Assembly (NCBI GenBank): GCA_037444705.1
Contig: JBBILY010000183.1
Span: 1 to 5,388, forward strand
DNA: 5,388 nt
From: DATCYX01 sp037444705
GTDB taxonomy: Bacteria; Chloroflexota; Anaerolineae; Anaerolineales; UBA4823
Direction of reading: 5' to 3'
Part shown: positions 1 to 5,388 of the stretch, one piece after another
How the letters are laid out: each line of letters starts with the position of its first letter
Numbering within the stretch: the first letter of the stretch is position 1
Notes under the pieces: generated by a model
Seen by the model: the letters and a program-made list of their open reading frames with translations, nothing else
Told to the model about the DNA's origin: nothing
The model's database searches: none
Program-made: the position numbers and the translations under genes

Positions 1-1067
1 CCTTGCTTAACCATGCGGTGGGAGATGTTTTGCCAGCCGGTTCGGTCTTCAAACTGACAACGGCCGTGGGCGCTCTCAATGAGGGCGTGGTCACGCCAGA
101 GCAGGTCGTGCAAACCCCGGGCAAGATCACCATTATTGACCGCCCGTATGCCAACGCCCCCGGCACGCCGCGCGATTATGTGGACTGGATTTACGATCGC
201 AATCCGGCTGGTTTTGGCAAACTCGACTTCTTGCACTGCATCGCCAACTCCAGTAATGTGTGTTTTTATAAAGTGGGCGGCGGCTATCAGGACGAGATCC
301 CCGAAGGGTTGGGCATCTGCCGCCTGGGAACCTATGCGCGGGCCTTGGGTTATGGTGACTACCCCGGCACCGGTCTGCCCGAAGAAGAAAAAGGGTTGAT
401 CCCTGATCTTCAATGGAAACGCATCGCCCATGGTGAATCCTGGACGTTGGGCGATACCTATATCGCCAGCGTGGGTCAAGGCTATGTGCTCGCCACCCCC
501 TTGCAGGTGTTGCTCTCGGCAGCTACCATCGCCAACGACGGTAAATTGATGCAGCCTACAATCCTGCGTGAAGTCCTGGATAGCGAGGGCAATGTGGTGC
601 AGCCCTTCCAGCCTCGTATGCGCTGGGATATTACCAAAGATGCGGTCATCCAGGAGTATGGGGAAGCCACAGCGCGGGGTTGTGAACCCATCGAAGGGGC
701 GAAGAAGACCGTGCAACCCTGGGTGATCGAGAAGGTGCAAGAGGGGATGCGCCTGGCCGTGCTCGAGGGTACCTTGAAGAAGGTGGCGGAACTGTATCCC
801 GAATACACTGTGCCTACCGCAGGTAAAACCGGTACAGCTGAATATTGCGACCAGTACGCCAATGCGCGCAATCGCTGCATCCCTGGAGCGTGGCCCTCCC
901 ATGCCTGGACGGTGGCCTACGCCCCCTACGAGAATCCAGAGATCGCGGTTGTGGCTTTTGTCTATAACGGTGGTGAGGGCGCCAGTGTGGCCGGGCCAAT
1001 TGTGTGGCAGGTCTTAAAGGCTTATTTCCAACTCAAGGCGATTGACACGGGGCTGCAAACGCCTTGA
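1..1067 (+). CDS. mrdA: Penicillin-binding protein 2 (class B PBP transpeptidase), 5' truncated by window edge
   Basis: This is the D,D-transpeptidase that crosslinks peptidoglycan outside the membrane and normally works with the SEDS polymerase RodA, encoded at the end of this cluster. Only the C-terminal catalytic part is visible. The frame is already open at base 3, where TTG is an internal Leu codon, so the membrane anchor and dimerisation domain lie upstream. Counting residues from base 3, the three penicillin-binding motifs appear in order: SVFK (nucleophile Ser14, Lys17), SSN (83-85) and KTGTAE (275-280). The closing segment, with PSHAW near 298-302, APYENPEIAVVAF and a glycine-rich stretch before GPIVWQVL, is typical of PBP2. 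Two cysteines (282 and 292) lie in a short insertion after KTG. The stop overlaps a TTG at 1064, an unlikely alternative minC start. PBP2 (mrdA) is preferred over a division PBP (ftsI) because of the min and rodA neighbours. The family assignment is firm; the exact paralogue is inferred. Confidence 0.93.
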   Translation, partial: LLNHAVGDVLPAGSVFKLTTAVGALNEGVVTPEQVVQTPGKITIIDRPYANAPGTPRDYVDWIYDRNPAGFGKLDFLHCIANSSNVCFYKVGGGYQDEIPEGLGICRLGTYARALGYGDYPGTGLPEEEKGLIPDLQWKRIAHGESWTLGDTYIASVGQGYVLATPLQVLLSAATIANDGKLMQPTILREVLDSEGNVVQPFQPRMRWDITKDAVIQEYGEATARGCEPIEGAKKTVQPWVIEKVQEGMRLAVLEGTLKKVAELYPEYTVPTAGKTGTAEYCDQYANARNRCIPGAWPSHAWTVAYAPYENPEIAVVAFVYNGGEGASVAGPIVWQVLKAYFQLKAIDTGLQTP

Positions 1068-1093
1068 AATCCTATGGGCAAAACGAGGTGCTG

Positions 1094-1102
1094 TGCTATA
1101 AT
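1094..1102 (+). promoter_or_regulatory. Extended -10 promoter just upstream of minC
   Basis: TGCTATAAT contains a perfect -10 hexamer (1097-1102) preceded by the extended -10 TG. A weak -35 candidate, TGGGCA at 1075-1080, lies 16 bp upstream and matches four of six consensus bases. Transcription would be expected to begin about 6-8 bases downstream, near 1108-1110. That is only two to four bases before the minC ATG at 1112, which implies a leaderless or nearly leaderless mRNA. No Shine-Dalgarno precedes that ATG, which fits. The promoter lies in the 44-bp gap after mrdA and could let the min genes be expressed apart from mrdA. Confidence 0.6.
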
Positions 1103-1111
1103 TCTTGCAAA

Positions 1112-1792
1112 ATGCAGCCACTCATACAAATCAAAGGCATTCGTGAAGGGTTATTGGTGATTGTTGGCGAGGGCGAATGGAGCCAGGTGCGCACTGCGCT
1201 TCTGGAGCAATTGGATCAGCAGGCGGATTTTTTAAAAGGTGCCCGCCTGGCTCTGGATGTGGGTAACCACATCCTGAAAGCGGTGGATTTGGGCAGTTTG
1301 CGCCAAGAACTTTCAGAGCGCGGCTTGAGCCTGTGGGCGGTGCTCAGCCATTCGCCCACCACCGAACGCACTGCCCAAGACCTGGGCCTGGCCACTCGCC
1401 TGAGTGGATCACGCCCAGGGCACAGGTTGAAGCCCGATAGCGAGACCACGCTTTATGATGGGGAGACCGCGGTGCTGGTGCGGCGTACGCTGCGCTCTGG
1501 CTATCGCTTGCAATTTGCCGGACATGTGGTGGTGATTGGCGATGTCAATCCTGGGGCAGAGATCATCGCCTCAGGCGATGTGGTCGTATGGGGGCGTTTG
1601 CGCGGTGTAGTGCATGCCGGCGCTGAAGGGGATGAAGACGCGGTGGTTTGTGCCCTGGATCTTGCCCCTACCCAGTTGCGCATCGCCGGGCAGATCGCCA
1701 TTCCGCCCCAACGGCGTGGCAAACCTCAACCGGAAGTGGCGCGGCTCTGGGATGGCCAGGTGGTAGCCGAGGCGTGGTATCCGAGGAAGTAA
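1112..1792 (+). CDS. minC: Septum site-determining protein MinC
   Basis: MinC inhibits FtsZ assembly and is carried to the membrane by MinD, where it blocks septa at wrong sites. The 226 residues match the usual family length. Residues 1 to about 95 resemble the N-terminal FtsZ-inhibiting domain. A polar linker follows at about 97-115. The C-terminal beta-helix that binds MinD begins near 120 and is diagnostic: RSG at 128-130, GDVNPGAEI at 143-151, SGDVVVWGRLRG at 154-165 and HAGA near 168. In the RSG motif the next residue is Tyr, where Gln is common. The ATG at 1112 is chosen because the protein then starts directly with the N-domain strand and a strong -10 box sits just upstream. A TTG at 1064 overlapping the mrdA stop would add 16 residues of unconvincing sequence that covers the -10 box. 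minC is followed by a 112-bp gap and then minD. Confidence 0.93.
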   Translation: MQPLIQIKGIREGLLVIVGEGEWSQVRTALLEQLDQQADFLKGARLALDVGNHILKAVDLGSLRQELSERGLSLWAVLSHSPTTERTAQDLGLATRLSGSRPGHRLKPDSETTLYDGETAVLVRRTLRSGYRLQFAGHVVVIGDVNPGAEIIASGDVVVWGRLRGVVHAGAEGDEDAVVCALDLAPTQLRIAGQIAIPPQRRGKPQPEVARLWDGQVVAEAWYPRK

Positions 1793-1904
1793 CAGTGCAG
1801 GCTATAAGGTGCGCCAGACAGGTATGGCCCACCGGGTGTTAGGCCTCGGGCGCCATGTCTTGGGTGTGACGAGGCTTGGCATCCACAGGCCTCAGGAAGG
1901 GAAT
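1793..1904. other. minC-minD intergenic spacer
   Basis: These 112 bp contain no convincing gene. A TATAAG box at 1803-1808 resembles a -10 element, but I see no good -35 before it. Imperfect dyad symmetry (ATGGCCC at 1824-1830 against GGGCGCCAT at 1848-1856, with a two-base bulge) could form a GC-rich stem. A nine-of-ten direct repeat, AGGCCTCGGG at 1841 and AGGCCTCAGG at 1887, is also present. None of these is strong enough to name as a regulator. The spacer ends in the minD ribosome binding site. Confidence 0.4.
1894..1901 (+). promoter_or_regulatory. Ribosome binding site of minD
   Basis: AGGAAGGG lies three bases before the ATG at 1905, so its core is a few bases further off. It decides the start: upstream in-frame candidates (GTG 1809, ATG 1824) have no comparable site and would add residues unlike any MinD N-terminus. 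Confidence 0.75.
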
Positions 1905-2708
1905 ATGGCTGGAAAAGTAATTACAGTGACAAGTGGCAAGGGCGGAGCGGGTAAGACCACAGCCACCGCCAACCTGGGAGTGGCGCTGGCCGCCAATGGA
2001 GACAAGGTGGTCTGCGTTGACGCCGACATCGGCTTGCGCAATTTGGACGTGGTGCTGGGGTTGGAAAACCGCATCGTTTATGATCTGGTGGATGTTGTGG
2101 AGGGGCGTTGTCGTCTGCGCCAGGCCATGATCCGCGACAAGCGCCTGCCGGAGTTATTTCTCATCCCCGCAGCCCAGACCCGCGACAAAAGCGCGGTTTC
2201 GCCCAGCGACATGGTGCGTCTGTGCGATGAGTTACGATCGGAGTTTGATTGGATCCTGATCGATTCGCCAGCTGGCATCGAGCGCGGCTTTCGCAACGCC
2301 TTGGCCCCGGCCGACATCGTGCTGGTGGTCACCAACCCCGAGGTCTCAGCCGTGCGCGATGCGGATCGGATCATCGGCCTGATTGAGGCTGAGGAAAAAG
2401 GCCCGGCGCGCCTGGTGATCAATCGTATCAAACCCGATATGGTGCGGCGGGGCGACATGCTCTCACCCCAAGACGTCCTGGAGTTGCTGGCGGTCGAGTT
2501 GATCGGCTTAATCCCCGAAGACGAAGAAGTGATTATGAGCACCAATCAGGGGATGCCGGTGGCATTGAATGGCAAAAGCCGCGCCGGACAGGCGTTTCGC
2601 AACATCGCTCAGCGCCTGCGTGGGGCGGAAGTGCCGTTTATAGAATTGAGCGATGGGGGCGGCGTCTTTGGCAAGTTGGCGCGCCTGTTCCGCCCAGGAG
2701 GCAACTGA
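1905..2708 (+). CDS. minD: Septum site-determining protein MinD, membrane-associated ATPase
   Basis: MinD is a ParA/MinD-family ATPase that dimerises on the membrane when bound to ATP, recruits MinC, and is released when MinE stimulates hydrolysis. The 267 residues are of normal family length. The deviant Walker A, GKGGAGKTT at 11-19, carries the signature Lys12 and the P-loop Lys17. Switch I holds DADIGLRNLD at 39-48. Walker B is the DSPAG motif at 120-124. The segment EDEEVIMSTNQGMPV near 205-219 is typical of MinD. The C-terminal stretch VFGKLARLF at 254-262 is an amphipathic membrane-targeting helix, followed by a short RPGGN tail. All expected catalytic residues are present, so the protein should be active. 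The start at 1905 is supported by a Shine-Dalgarno. One base separates its stop from the minE ATG, which suggests translational coupling. Confidence 0.97.
   Translation: MAGKVITVTSGKGGAGKTTATANLGVALAANGDKVVCVDADIGLRNLDVVLGLENRIVYDLVDVVEGRCRLRQAMIRDKRLPELFLIPAAQTRDKSAVSPSDMVRLCDELRSEFDWILIDSPAGIERGFRNALAPADIVLVVTNPEVSAVRDADRIIGLIEAEEKGPARLVINRIKPDMVRRGDMLSPQDVLELLAVELIGLIPEDEEVIMSTNQGMPVALNGKSRAGQAFRNIAQRLRGAEVPFIELSDGGGVFGKLARLFRPGGN
2696..2701 (+). promoter_or_regulatory. Ribosome binding site of minE, inside the end of minD
   Basis: AGGAGG is a perfect Shine-Dalgarno with an 8-base spacer to the minE ATG at 2710. It lies within the last codons of minD, so ribosomes finishing minD are well placed to start minE. 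It excludes the earlier in-frame ATG at 2653, inside minD. Confidence 0.85.
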
Positions 2709-2709
2709 G

Positions 2710-2979
2710 ATGAACCGCTTCCTAGACCGTCTGCTGGGGCGCGATCAGAAGAGCGCTCACCAGGCCAAAGAACGTATGAAACTGGTGCTGATTCACGACC
2801 GCACCGACCTTTCTCCAGGGGCGCTCGAGGCTTTAAAGGACGAGTTGATCGCCGTAATCTCACGCCATGTGGAGATTGATGCGGGTGCGGTGCGCATCGA
2901 AATGGCGCAGGAAGGGCGGCAACAACGTTTGATCGCCGATATTCCTCTGCGCTCAGCGCGCCGTAGGCGGTCGGGGTAG
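2710..2979 (+). CDS. minE: Cell division topological specificity factor MinE
   Basis: MinE stimulates the MinD ATPase and drives MinCD off the membrane, which sets up the pattern that frees mid-cell for division. The 89 residues match the family. The N-terminal MNRFLDRLLG forms the expected amphipathic membrane-targeting helix. Residues 19-32 (around AKERMKLVLIHD) correspond to the anti-MinCD segment. The topological-specificity domain covers about 35-80, with SPGALEALKDELIAVI at 35-50, HVEID at 53-57 and a final strand ending in IADIPL at 75-80. The tail, RSARRRRSG, is strongly basic and has no counterpart in E. coli MinE. The gene begins one base after minD, and its presence indicates an MinE-type system rather than one based only on DivIVA/MinJ. 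rodA begins 39 bp downstream. Confidence 0.95.
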   Translation: MNRFLDRLLGRDQKSAHQAKERMKLVLIHDRTDLSPGALEALKDELIAVISRHVEIDAGAVRIEMAQEGRQQRLIADIPLRSARRRRSG

Positions 2980-3000
2980 CGGAACAAATCGCCAGCCTGA

Positions 3001-3005
3001 AAGGA
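3001..3005 (+). promoter_or_regulatory. Distant Shine-Dalgarno-like site of rodA
   Basis: AAGGA (within GAAAGGAC) is the only purine-rich site before the rodA ATG at 3019, but its 13-base spacing is longer than usual. An in-frame TGA at 2998-3000 rules out any earlier start, and 3019 is the first start codon after it. Translation may be weak or helped by coupling to minE. Confidence 0.4.
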
Positions 3006-3018
3006 CAACACCAGCGAC

Positions 3019-4134
3019 ATGCGCAATGTCATTGAGACCAATTGGCGCCATTTTGATTTCTGGCTGCTGGGGGCAGTGGCGGTCTTGACCATTTTTGGCA
3101 TCACCATGATCCGCTCGGCAGTGGCGGGCAACATCGAATTGACCCAGGAGCGCAACCTGGTCACGCGCCAGATCACCTTCGCCGTGATTGGTTTTGTGGT
3201 GGTCATCCTCATGGCGGGTATTGATTATCACCTGTGGCAATCCCTCAGCCGCATGCTCTATCTTGGGATGGCTGCCTTGTTGGCGGTGCTGGCAGCAGTG
3301 GGCGCGGCCCTCTTCGGTTCGGCGCGTTGGTTCGATACAGGCGTGATCTTAATTCAGCCCTCCGAATTAGCCAAAATCGTGATGATCTTGGTCTTGGCAG
3401 ATTATTTCACCCGTCATCAGGAGCATATCCACGACCTGAAGCGGATCGCTTTTAGTTTTCTCTATGCCCTGGGAATAGTGATCTGGATCTTATTGCAACC
3501 GAACCTGAGCACCTCCATCGTTATTATTGTGATCTGGTTCTCGCTCCTGTGGGCCAGCGGGCTGCGCTTGCGCCACCTGTTGCTTTTCGCGGGGGCGGGG
3601 ATGATCTTGCCTTTCATTGTTTACCCATTCCTGGCGGATTATCAAAAAGACCGCATCATAAATTTCCTCTTCCCTGACCCAACCGCGCGCCACGGGGATA
3701 TTTACAATATTCAGCAGGCTCTGATCAGCATTGGTTCAGGGGGGCTATTCGGCCAGGGATATGGCAGCGGCACCCAGGTGCAATATCGTTTTCTCAAAAT
3801 TCGCTGGTCGGACTACATCTTTTCAGCCATGGCGCATGAATTTGGCTTCGTGGGGGTCATTCTGGTGCTTATCCTTTTAGTCTTTGTCATTTATCGCTGC
3901 CTGCGGGCAGCAAGGTTGGCTCAGGATACCTTTGGCGGGTTGATCGCTTATGGGGTGGCGGTGATGCTGGCTTTTCAGGCGCTGGTAAATATTGGCGTCA
4001 ACCTCAACCTCTTGCCCGCCACAGGTCTGTCTTTGCCCTTTGTCAGTTATGGAGGGAGTTCGTTGCTCTCCGCTCTGGTGGGAATCGGGTTGGTTGAGAG
4101 CGTGGTCTTGCGTCATAAAGCATTGCAATTTTAG
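3019..4134 (+). CDS. rodA: SEDS-family peptidoglycan glycosyltransferase, RodA type
   Basis: SEDS proteins are integral membrane enzymes that polymerise lipid II into glycan strands; RodA works with PBP2 during elongation. The 371 residues fit the family, and about ten hydrophobic segments are visible (roughly 14-33, 52-70, 79-99, 116-130, 143-160, 164-180, 187-206, 276-293, 305-327, 336-366). Family motifs include IQPSELAK at 112-119, the IGSGGLFGQGYGSGTQ loop at 238-253, SDYIF at 264-268 with the Asp (265) matching the essential SEDS aspartate, and FVSYGGSS at 341-348. Two positions differ from the common consensus: QPNLS at 160-164 instead of QPDLG, and HEFG at 273-276 where EEFG or EELG is usual. 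The GTQ loop motif and the mrdA neighbour favour RodA over FtsW. It is the last gene of the cluster. Confidence 0.93.
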   Translation: MRNVIETNWRHFDFWLLGAVAVLTIFGITMIRSAVAGNIELTQERNLVTRQITFAVIGFVVVILMAGIDYHLWQSLSRMLYLGMAALLAVLAAVGAALFGSARWFDTGVILIQPSELAKIVMILVLADYFTRHQEHIHDLKRIAFSFLYALGIVIWILLQPNLSTSIVIIVIWFSLLWASGLRLRHLLLFAGAGMILPFIVYPFLADYQKDRIINFLFPDPTARHGDIYNIQQALISIGSGGLFGQGYGSGTQVQYRFLKIRWSDYIFSAMAHEFGFVGVILVLILLVFVIYRCLRAARLAQDTFGGLIAYGVAVMLAFQALVNIGVNLNLLPATGLSLPFVSYGGSSLLSALVGIGLVESVVLRHKALQF

Positions 4135-4142
4135 CAACTCCC

Positions 4143-4171
4143 TTCAAAGGCGGCTCTTTTTAGGGTACAAT
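4143..4171 (+). promoter_or_regulatory. Sigma70-like promoter of the ferredoxin gene
   Basis: TTCAAA at 4143-4148 (four of six -35 bases) and TACAAT at 4166-4171 (five of six -10 bases) are separated by 17 bp, the optimal spacing. Transcription would start near 4178, giving a leader of about 45 bases before the ATG at 4223. It lies in the 88-bp gap after rodA, so the ferredoxin gene can be expressed separately from the cell-shape cluster. Confidence 0.6.
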
Positions 4172-4209
4172 ACCCACAATCCAAATCACCGAATTTCATT
4201 CTCTTACAC

Positions 4210-4215
4210 GGAGGT
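4210..4215 (+). promoter_or_regulatory. Ribosome binding site of the ferredoxin gene
   Basis: GGAGGT is a strong Shine-Dalgarno with 7 bases to the ATG at 4223. It fixes this start even though the frame is open further upstream, into the end of rodA. Confidence 0.85.
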
Positions 4216-4222
4216 ACGATCT

Positions 4223-4621
4223 ATGACTCACATCATCACCAGCCTTTGTCTGCGCGACGCGGGTTGCACCGAAGTTTGCCCCGTAGAGTGCATCGTACCC
4301 GGAAAGCCCATTGAACAATGGCCGTGGTATTACATTGACCCGGATACCTGCATTGACTGCGGAGCCTGCATCCCCGAGTGCCCTTATGAAGCCATCTTCC
4401 CTGAAGATGAAGTGCCTTCAGCCTACGTGGCTAAAGGCGGCGAGTACATCAGCCGTGTCGGGTTAACCGGCCATTATGAAGGCACCAACCACTTCGGCGA
4501 ACCTGTGATCCTGGACTGCGTGCGCCAGTTGCAAGCTGGCGAAGTGGTTGACTTGACTCCCGACATCCAGGCCAATTACGAATACTTCAAGTCCGGCCCA
4601 GGCTACAGCGCCCTGGAGTAG
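4223..4621 (+). CDS. Ferredoxin with two iron-sulfur clusters (seven-iron-like) and a C-terminal extension
   Basis: This is a small soluble electron carrier of 132 residues. Cysteines lie at 9, 15, 19 and 23, and at 43, 46, 49 and 53. The second group, CIDCGACIPECP, is a classical cluster-binding motif. By comparison with seven-iron ferredoxins, Cys19, 43, 46 and 49 should hold a [4Fe-4S] cluster and Cys9, 15 and 53 a [3Fe-4S] cluster, with Cys23 free. The usual second cysteine of the first motif is missing. The spacing differs from that family: C-x5-C replaces C-x7-C, and the stretch between Cys23 and Cys43 is 19 residues, longer than usual. Residues 66-132 form an extension rich in acidic and aromatic residues, with a ninth cysteine at 99. 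The gene has its own promoter and terminator and appears monocistronic. Its redox partner cannot be told from this window. Confidence 0.9.
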   Translation: MTHIITSLCLRDAGCTEVCPVECIVPGKPIEQWPWYYIDPDTCIDCGACIPECPYEAIFPEDEVPSAYVAKGGEYISRVGLTGHYEGTNHFGEPVILDCVRQLQAGEVVDLTPDIQANYEYFKSGPGYSALE

Positions 4622-4631
4622 ATGGACTTCA

Positions 4632-4652
4632 CCTCTCTTGCAGAGGATTTTT
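4632..4652 (+). terminator. Probable intrinsic terminator of the ferredoxin gene
   Basis: CCTCT (4632-4636) pairs with AGAGG (4642-4646) around a 5-base loop, followed by A and then TTTTT at 4648-4652. It begins 10 bases after the ferredoxin stop codon. The stem is short (5 bp), but the T tract is well placed for + strand transcription. The larger inverted repeat that follows may add to it. Confidence 0.55.
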
Positions 4653-4679
4653 GGGCTGGTCAGATGCTGACCAGCCCAA
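4651..4679. repeat. Perfect 13-bp inverted repeat between convergent genes
   Basis: GGGCTGGTCAG (4653-4663), loop ATG, and CTGACCAGCCC (4667-4677) form a perfect 11-bp stem, extended to 13 bp by TT at 4651-4652 pairing with AA at 4678-4679. It sits between the ferredoxin stop (4621) and the toast-rack gene stop (4686), so RNA from either strand would fold into a strong hairpin. Neither side has a proper T tract after the stem: the + strand continues AATTTGATT, and the - strand continues with A residues. It probably blocks read-through in both directions or protects 3' ends. Confidence 0.7.
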
Positions 4680-4685
4680 TTTGAT

Positions 4686-5388
4686 TCATTGATTGCGCAG
4701 GGAAAGGCTGCCGGCGCCAATATCCACGTTAATGGTGAGGCGAGGGCCGCTGCCGCTCAGGATATAGACGTCACCCGATTTTTCCCACTCGCCACTCAAA
4801 TCCACATCAGCCAGGCTGCTATCCACCAGCACGCGCGCCGCCACCCCTTTGGGGACAATGAGCGTAACCTGGCTCAGGCCAGCATCAATGTTTACCGTGG
4901 CCTCACGGCGCAATGTGCCGCTGAAGTCCAACGTATATTCGCCGGCCCCGCCTTTAAAGGTCATGCTCTCGAAATTGGCGTTGGCTAAACCGATTAATTC
5001 CACGCTGGAGGCGCCGCTTTCATAGCGCAAGGTATCCATCTCAATTGGGTTTGGGGTGGAAAAGCGCAGGTAGACTTCGGCAGCGCCATCGCTGATGCGC
5101 AGAGAGCGCAGGGCCAAACCGCCCAGTTCATATCGCCCTGTGTAAGCACCAGCGTTCACACTCAGGTGCATGGGGGCCTGGCCCAGGCGTAAATCCCATT
5201 CATTCTTGAAATCTCCACTAACCTTAGGAAACCCTCGAATCTCCAGGTCGCCGTTTTCAATGAGCACCTGTTTACCGCTGAAGGTGATTTCTGGCCCGAG
5301 GTCCTTCACATTGTAGGTGGCCAGACCTTCGACCAGGGCATTTTCTGCCCCAGGCGCCAGAGATAGTTCCCCGGCAGCGAAATTAAGT
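4686..5388 (-). CDS. Toast-rack (LiaF/DUF2154-like) domain protein, 5' truncated by window edge
   Basis: The stop is at 4686-4688. The frame stays open on the - strand to the window end, past a GTG at 5307-5309 that could be mistaken for the start. The upstream codons encode convincing family sequence (FAAGELSLAPGA, then LVEGLATYNV), so the true start lies outside. The 233 visible residues are almost entirely beta-strand-like, with no transmembrane segment and no cysteine. Glycine-containing motifs recur: AAGELSL at 4-10, GGAGEYTLDFSG at 146-157, DAGLSQVTLIVPKGV at 168-182 and GAGSLSL at 224-230. This pattern resembles toast-rack domains, found at the C-terminus of LiaF-type envelope stress proteins and in stand-alone Chloroflexota proteins. 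A surface or envelope location is likely, but an N-terminal signal or lipobox cannot be seen. The biochemical role is unknown. It converges on the ferredoxin gene. Confidence 0.75.
   Translation of the reverse strand, partial: LNFAAGELSLAPGAENALVEGLATYNVKDLGPEITFSGKQVLIENGDLEIRGFPKVSGDFKNEWDLRLGQAPMHLSVNAGAYTGRYELGGLALRSLRISDGAAEVYLRFSTPNPIEMDTLRYESGASSVELIGLANANFESMTFKGGAGEYTLDFSGTLRREATVNIDAGLSQVTLIVPKGVAARVLVDSSLADVDLSGEWEKSGDVYILSGSGPRLTINVDIGAGSLSLRNQ

Noticed and set aside
482..880. A 132-codon open frame on the - strand inside mrdA.
   Set aside because: It lies opposite clear PBP2 catalytic sequence including KTG, and its translation is low-complexity and resembles no known family.
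1064..1111. TTG at 1064 as the minC start, overlapping the mrdA stop as TTGA.
   Set aside because: It would add 16 residues unlike MinC, has no good ribosome binding site, and covers a perfect extended -10 box. It remains a minor possibility.
1803..1808. TATAAG as a -10 box for a separate minD promoter.
   Set aside because: No matching -35 or extended -10 TG is present, so it may be chance.
1809..1904. A longer minD beginning at GTG 1809 or ATG 1824.
   Set aside because: The Shine-Dalgarno at 1894-1901 and the normal MinD N-terminus both point to 1905.
2078..2545. A 155-codon open frame on the - strand inside minD.
   Set aside because: It is opposite conserved MinD sequence, and its Ser/Arg-rich translation is typical of a shadow frame in GC-rich DNA.
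4135..4162. A possible terminator directly after rodA (AAAG, GCGGCT loop, CTTT, then T).
   Set aside because: The stem is only 4 bp and AT-rich, the T run is short, and the site overlaps the better-supported ferredoxin promoter.
4689..4988. A 99-codon open frame on the + strand opposite the toast-rack gene.
   Set aside because: It has no ribosome binding site, begins just after a hairpin, and its translation is the complement of a well-supported gene.

Overview
The window looks like chromosomal DNA from a member of the Chloroflexota, probably Anaerolineae-like. This is an inference from four things: the cell-shape gene order mrdA-minC-minD-minE-rodA, moderately GC-rich sequence, a ferredoxin with a long C-terminal extension, and a toast-rack domain gene of a kind common in that phylum. 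No 16S rRNA gene or other strict taxonomic marker is present. There are no tRNA or rRNA genes, mobile elements or CRISPR arrays.

Region 1 (1-4134, + strand) is a cell-shape and division-site cluster. It opens with the 3' part of a class B penicillin-binding protein (PBP2/MrdA-like transpeptidase). A complete Min system follows: minC (septation inhibitor), minD (membrane ATPase) and minE (topological factor). It ends with a RodA-type SEDS glycosyltransferase. RodA polymerises glycan strands and PBP2 crosslinks them for side-wall growth, while MinCDE keeps the FtsZ ring away from wrong sites, so the cluster couples elongation with division-site choice. minD and minE are tightly linked, with minE's ribosome binding site lying inside the end of minD. 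A strong extended -10 box (TGCTATAAT) lies just before the probable minC start, which suggests a separate, nearly leaderless transcript for the min-rodA part.

Region 2 (4135-4679, + strand) is a single-gene unit. It has a sigma70-like promoter, a strong Shine-Dalgarno, a ferredoxin with eight cysteines arranged as in seven-iron ferredoxins plus a 67-residue C-terminal extension, a short hairpin with a T tract, and then a perfect 13-bp inverted repeat.

Region 3 (4686-5388, - strand) is the 3' part of a convergent gene for a beta-rich toast-rack (LiaF/DUF2154-like) protein. Its reading frame stays open to the window edge, so its start lies outside.

The coding content is mostly conventional and I see no clearly new biological system. 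The points most worth a second look are the leaderless-type minC promoter, the changed residues in normally conserved RodA motifs, the altered cysteine spacing and C-terminal extension of the ferredoxin, the cysteine pair in PBP2, and the large inverted repeat between the convergent genes.
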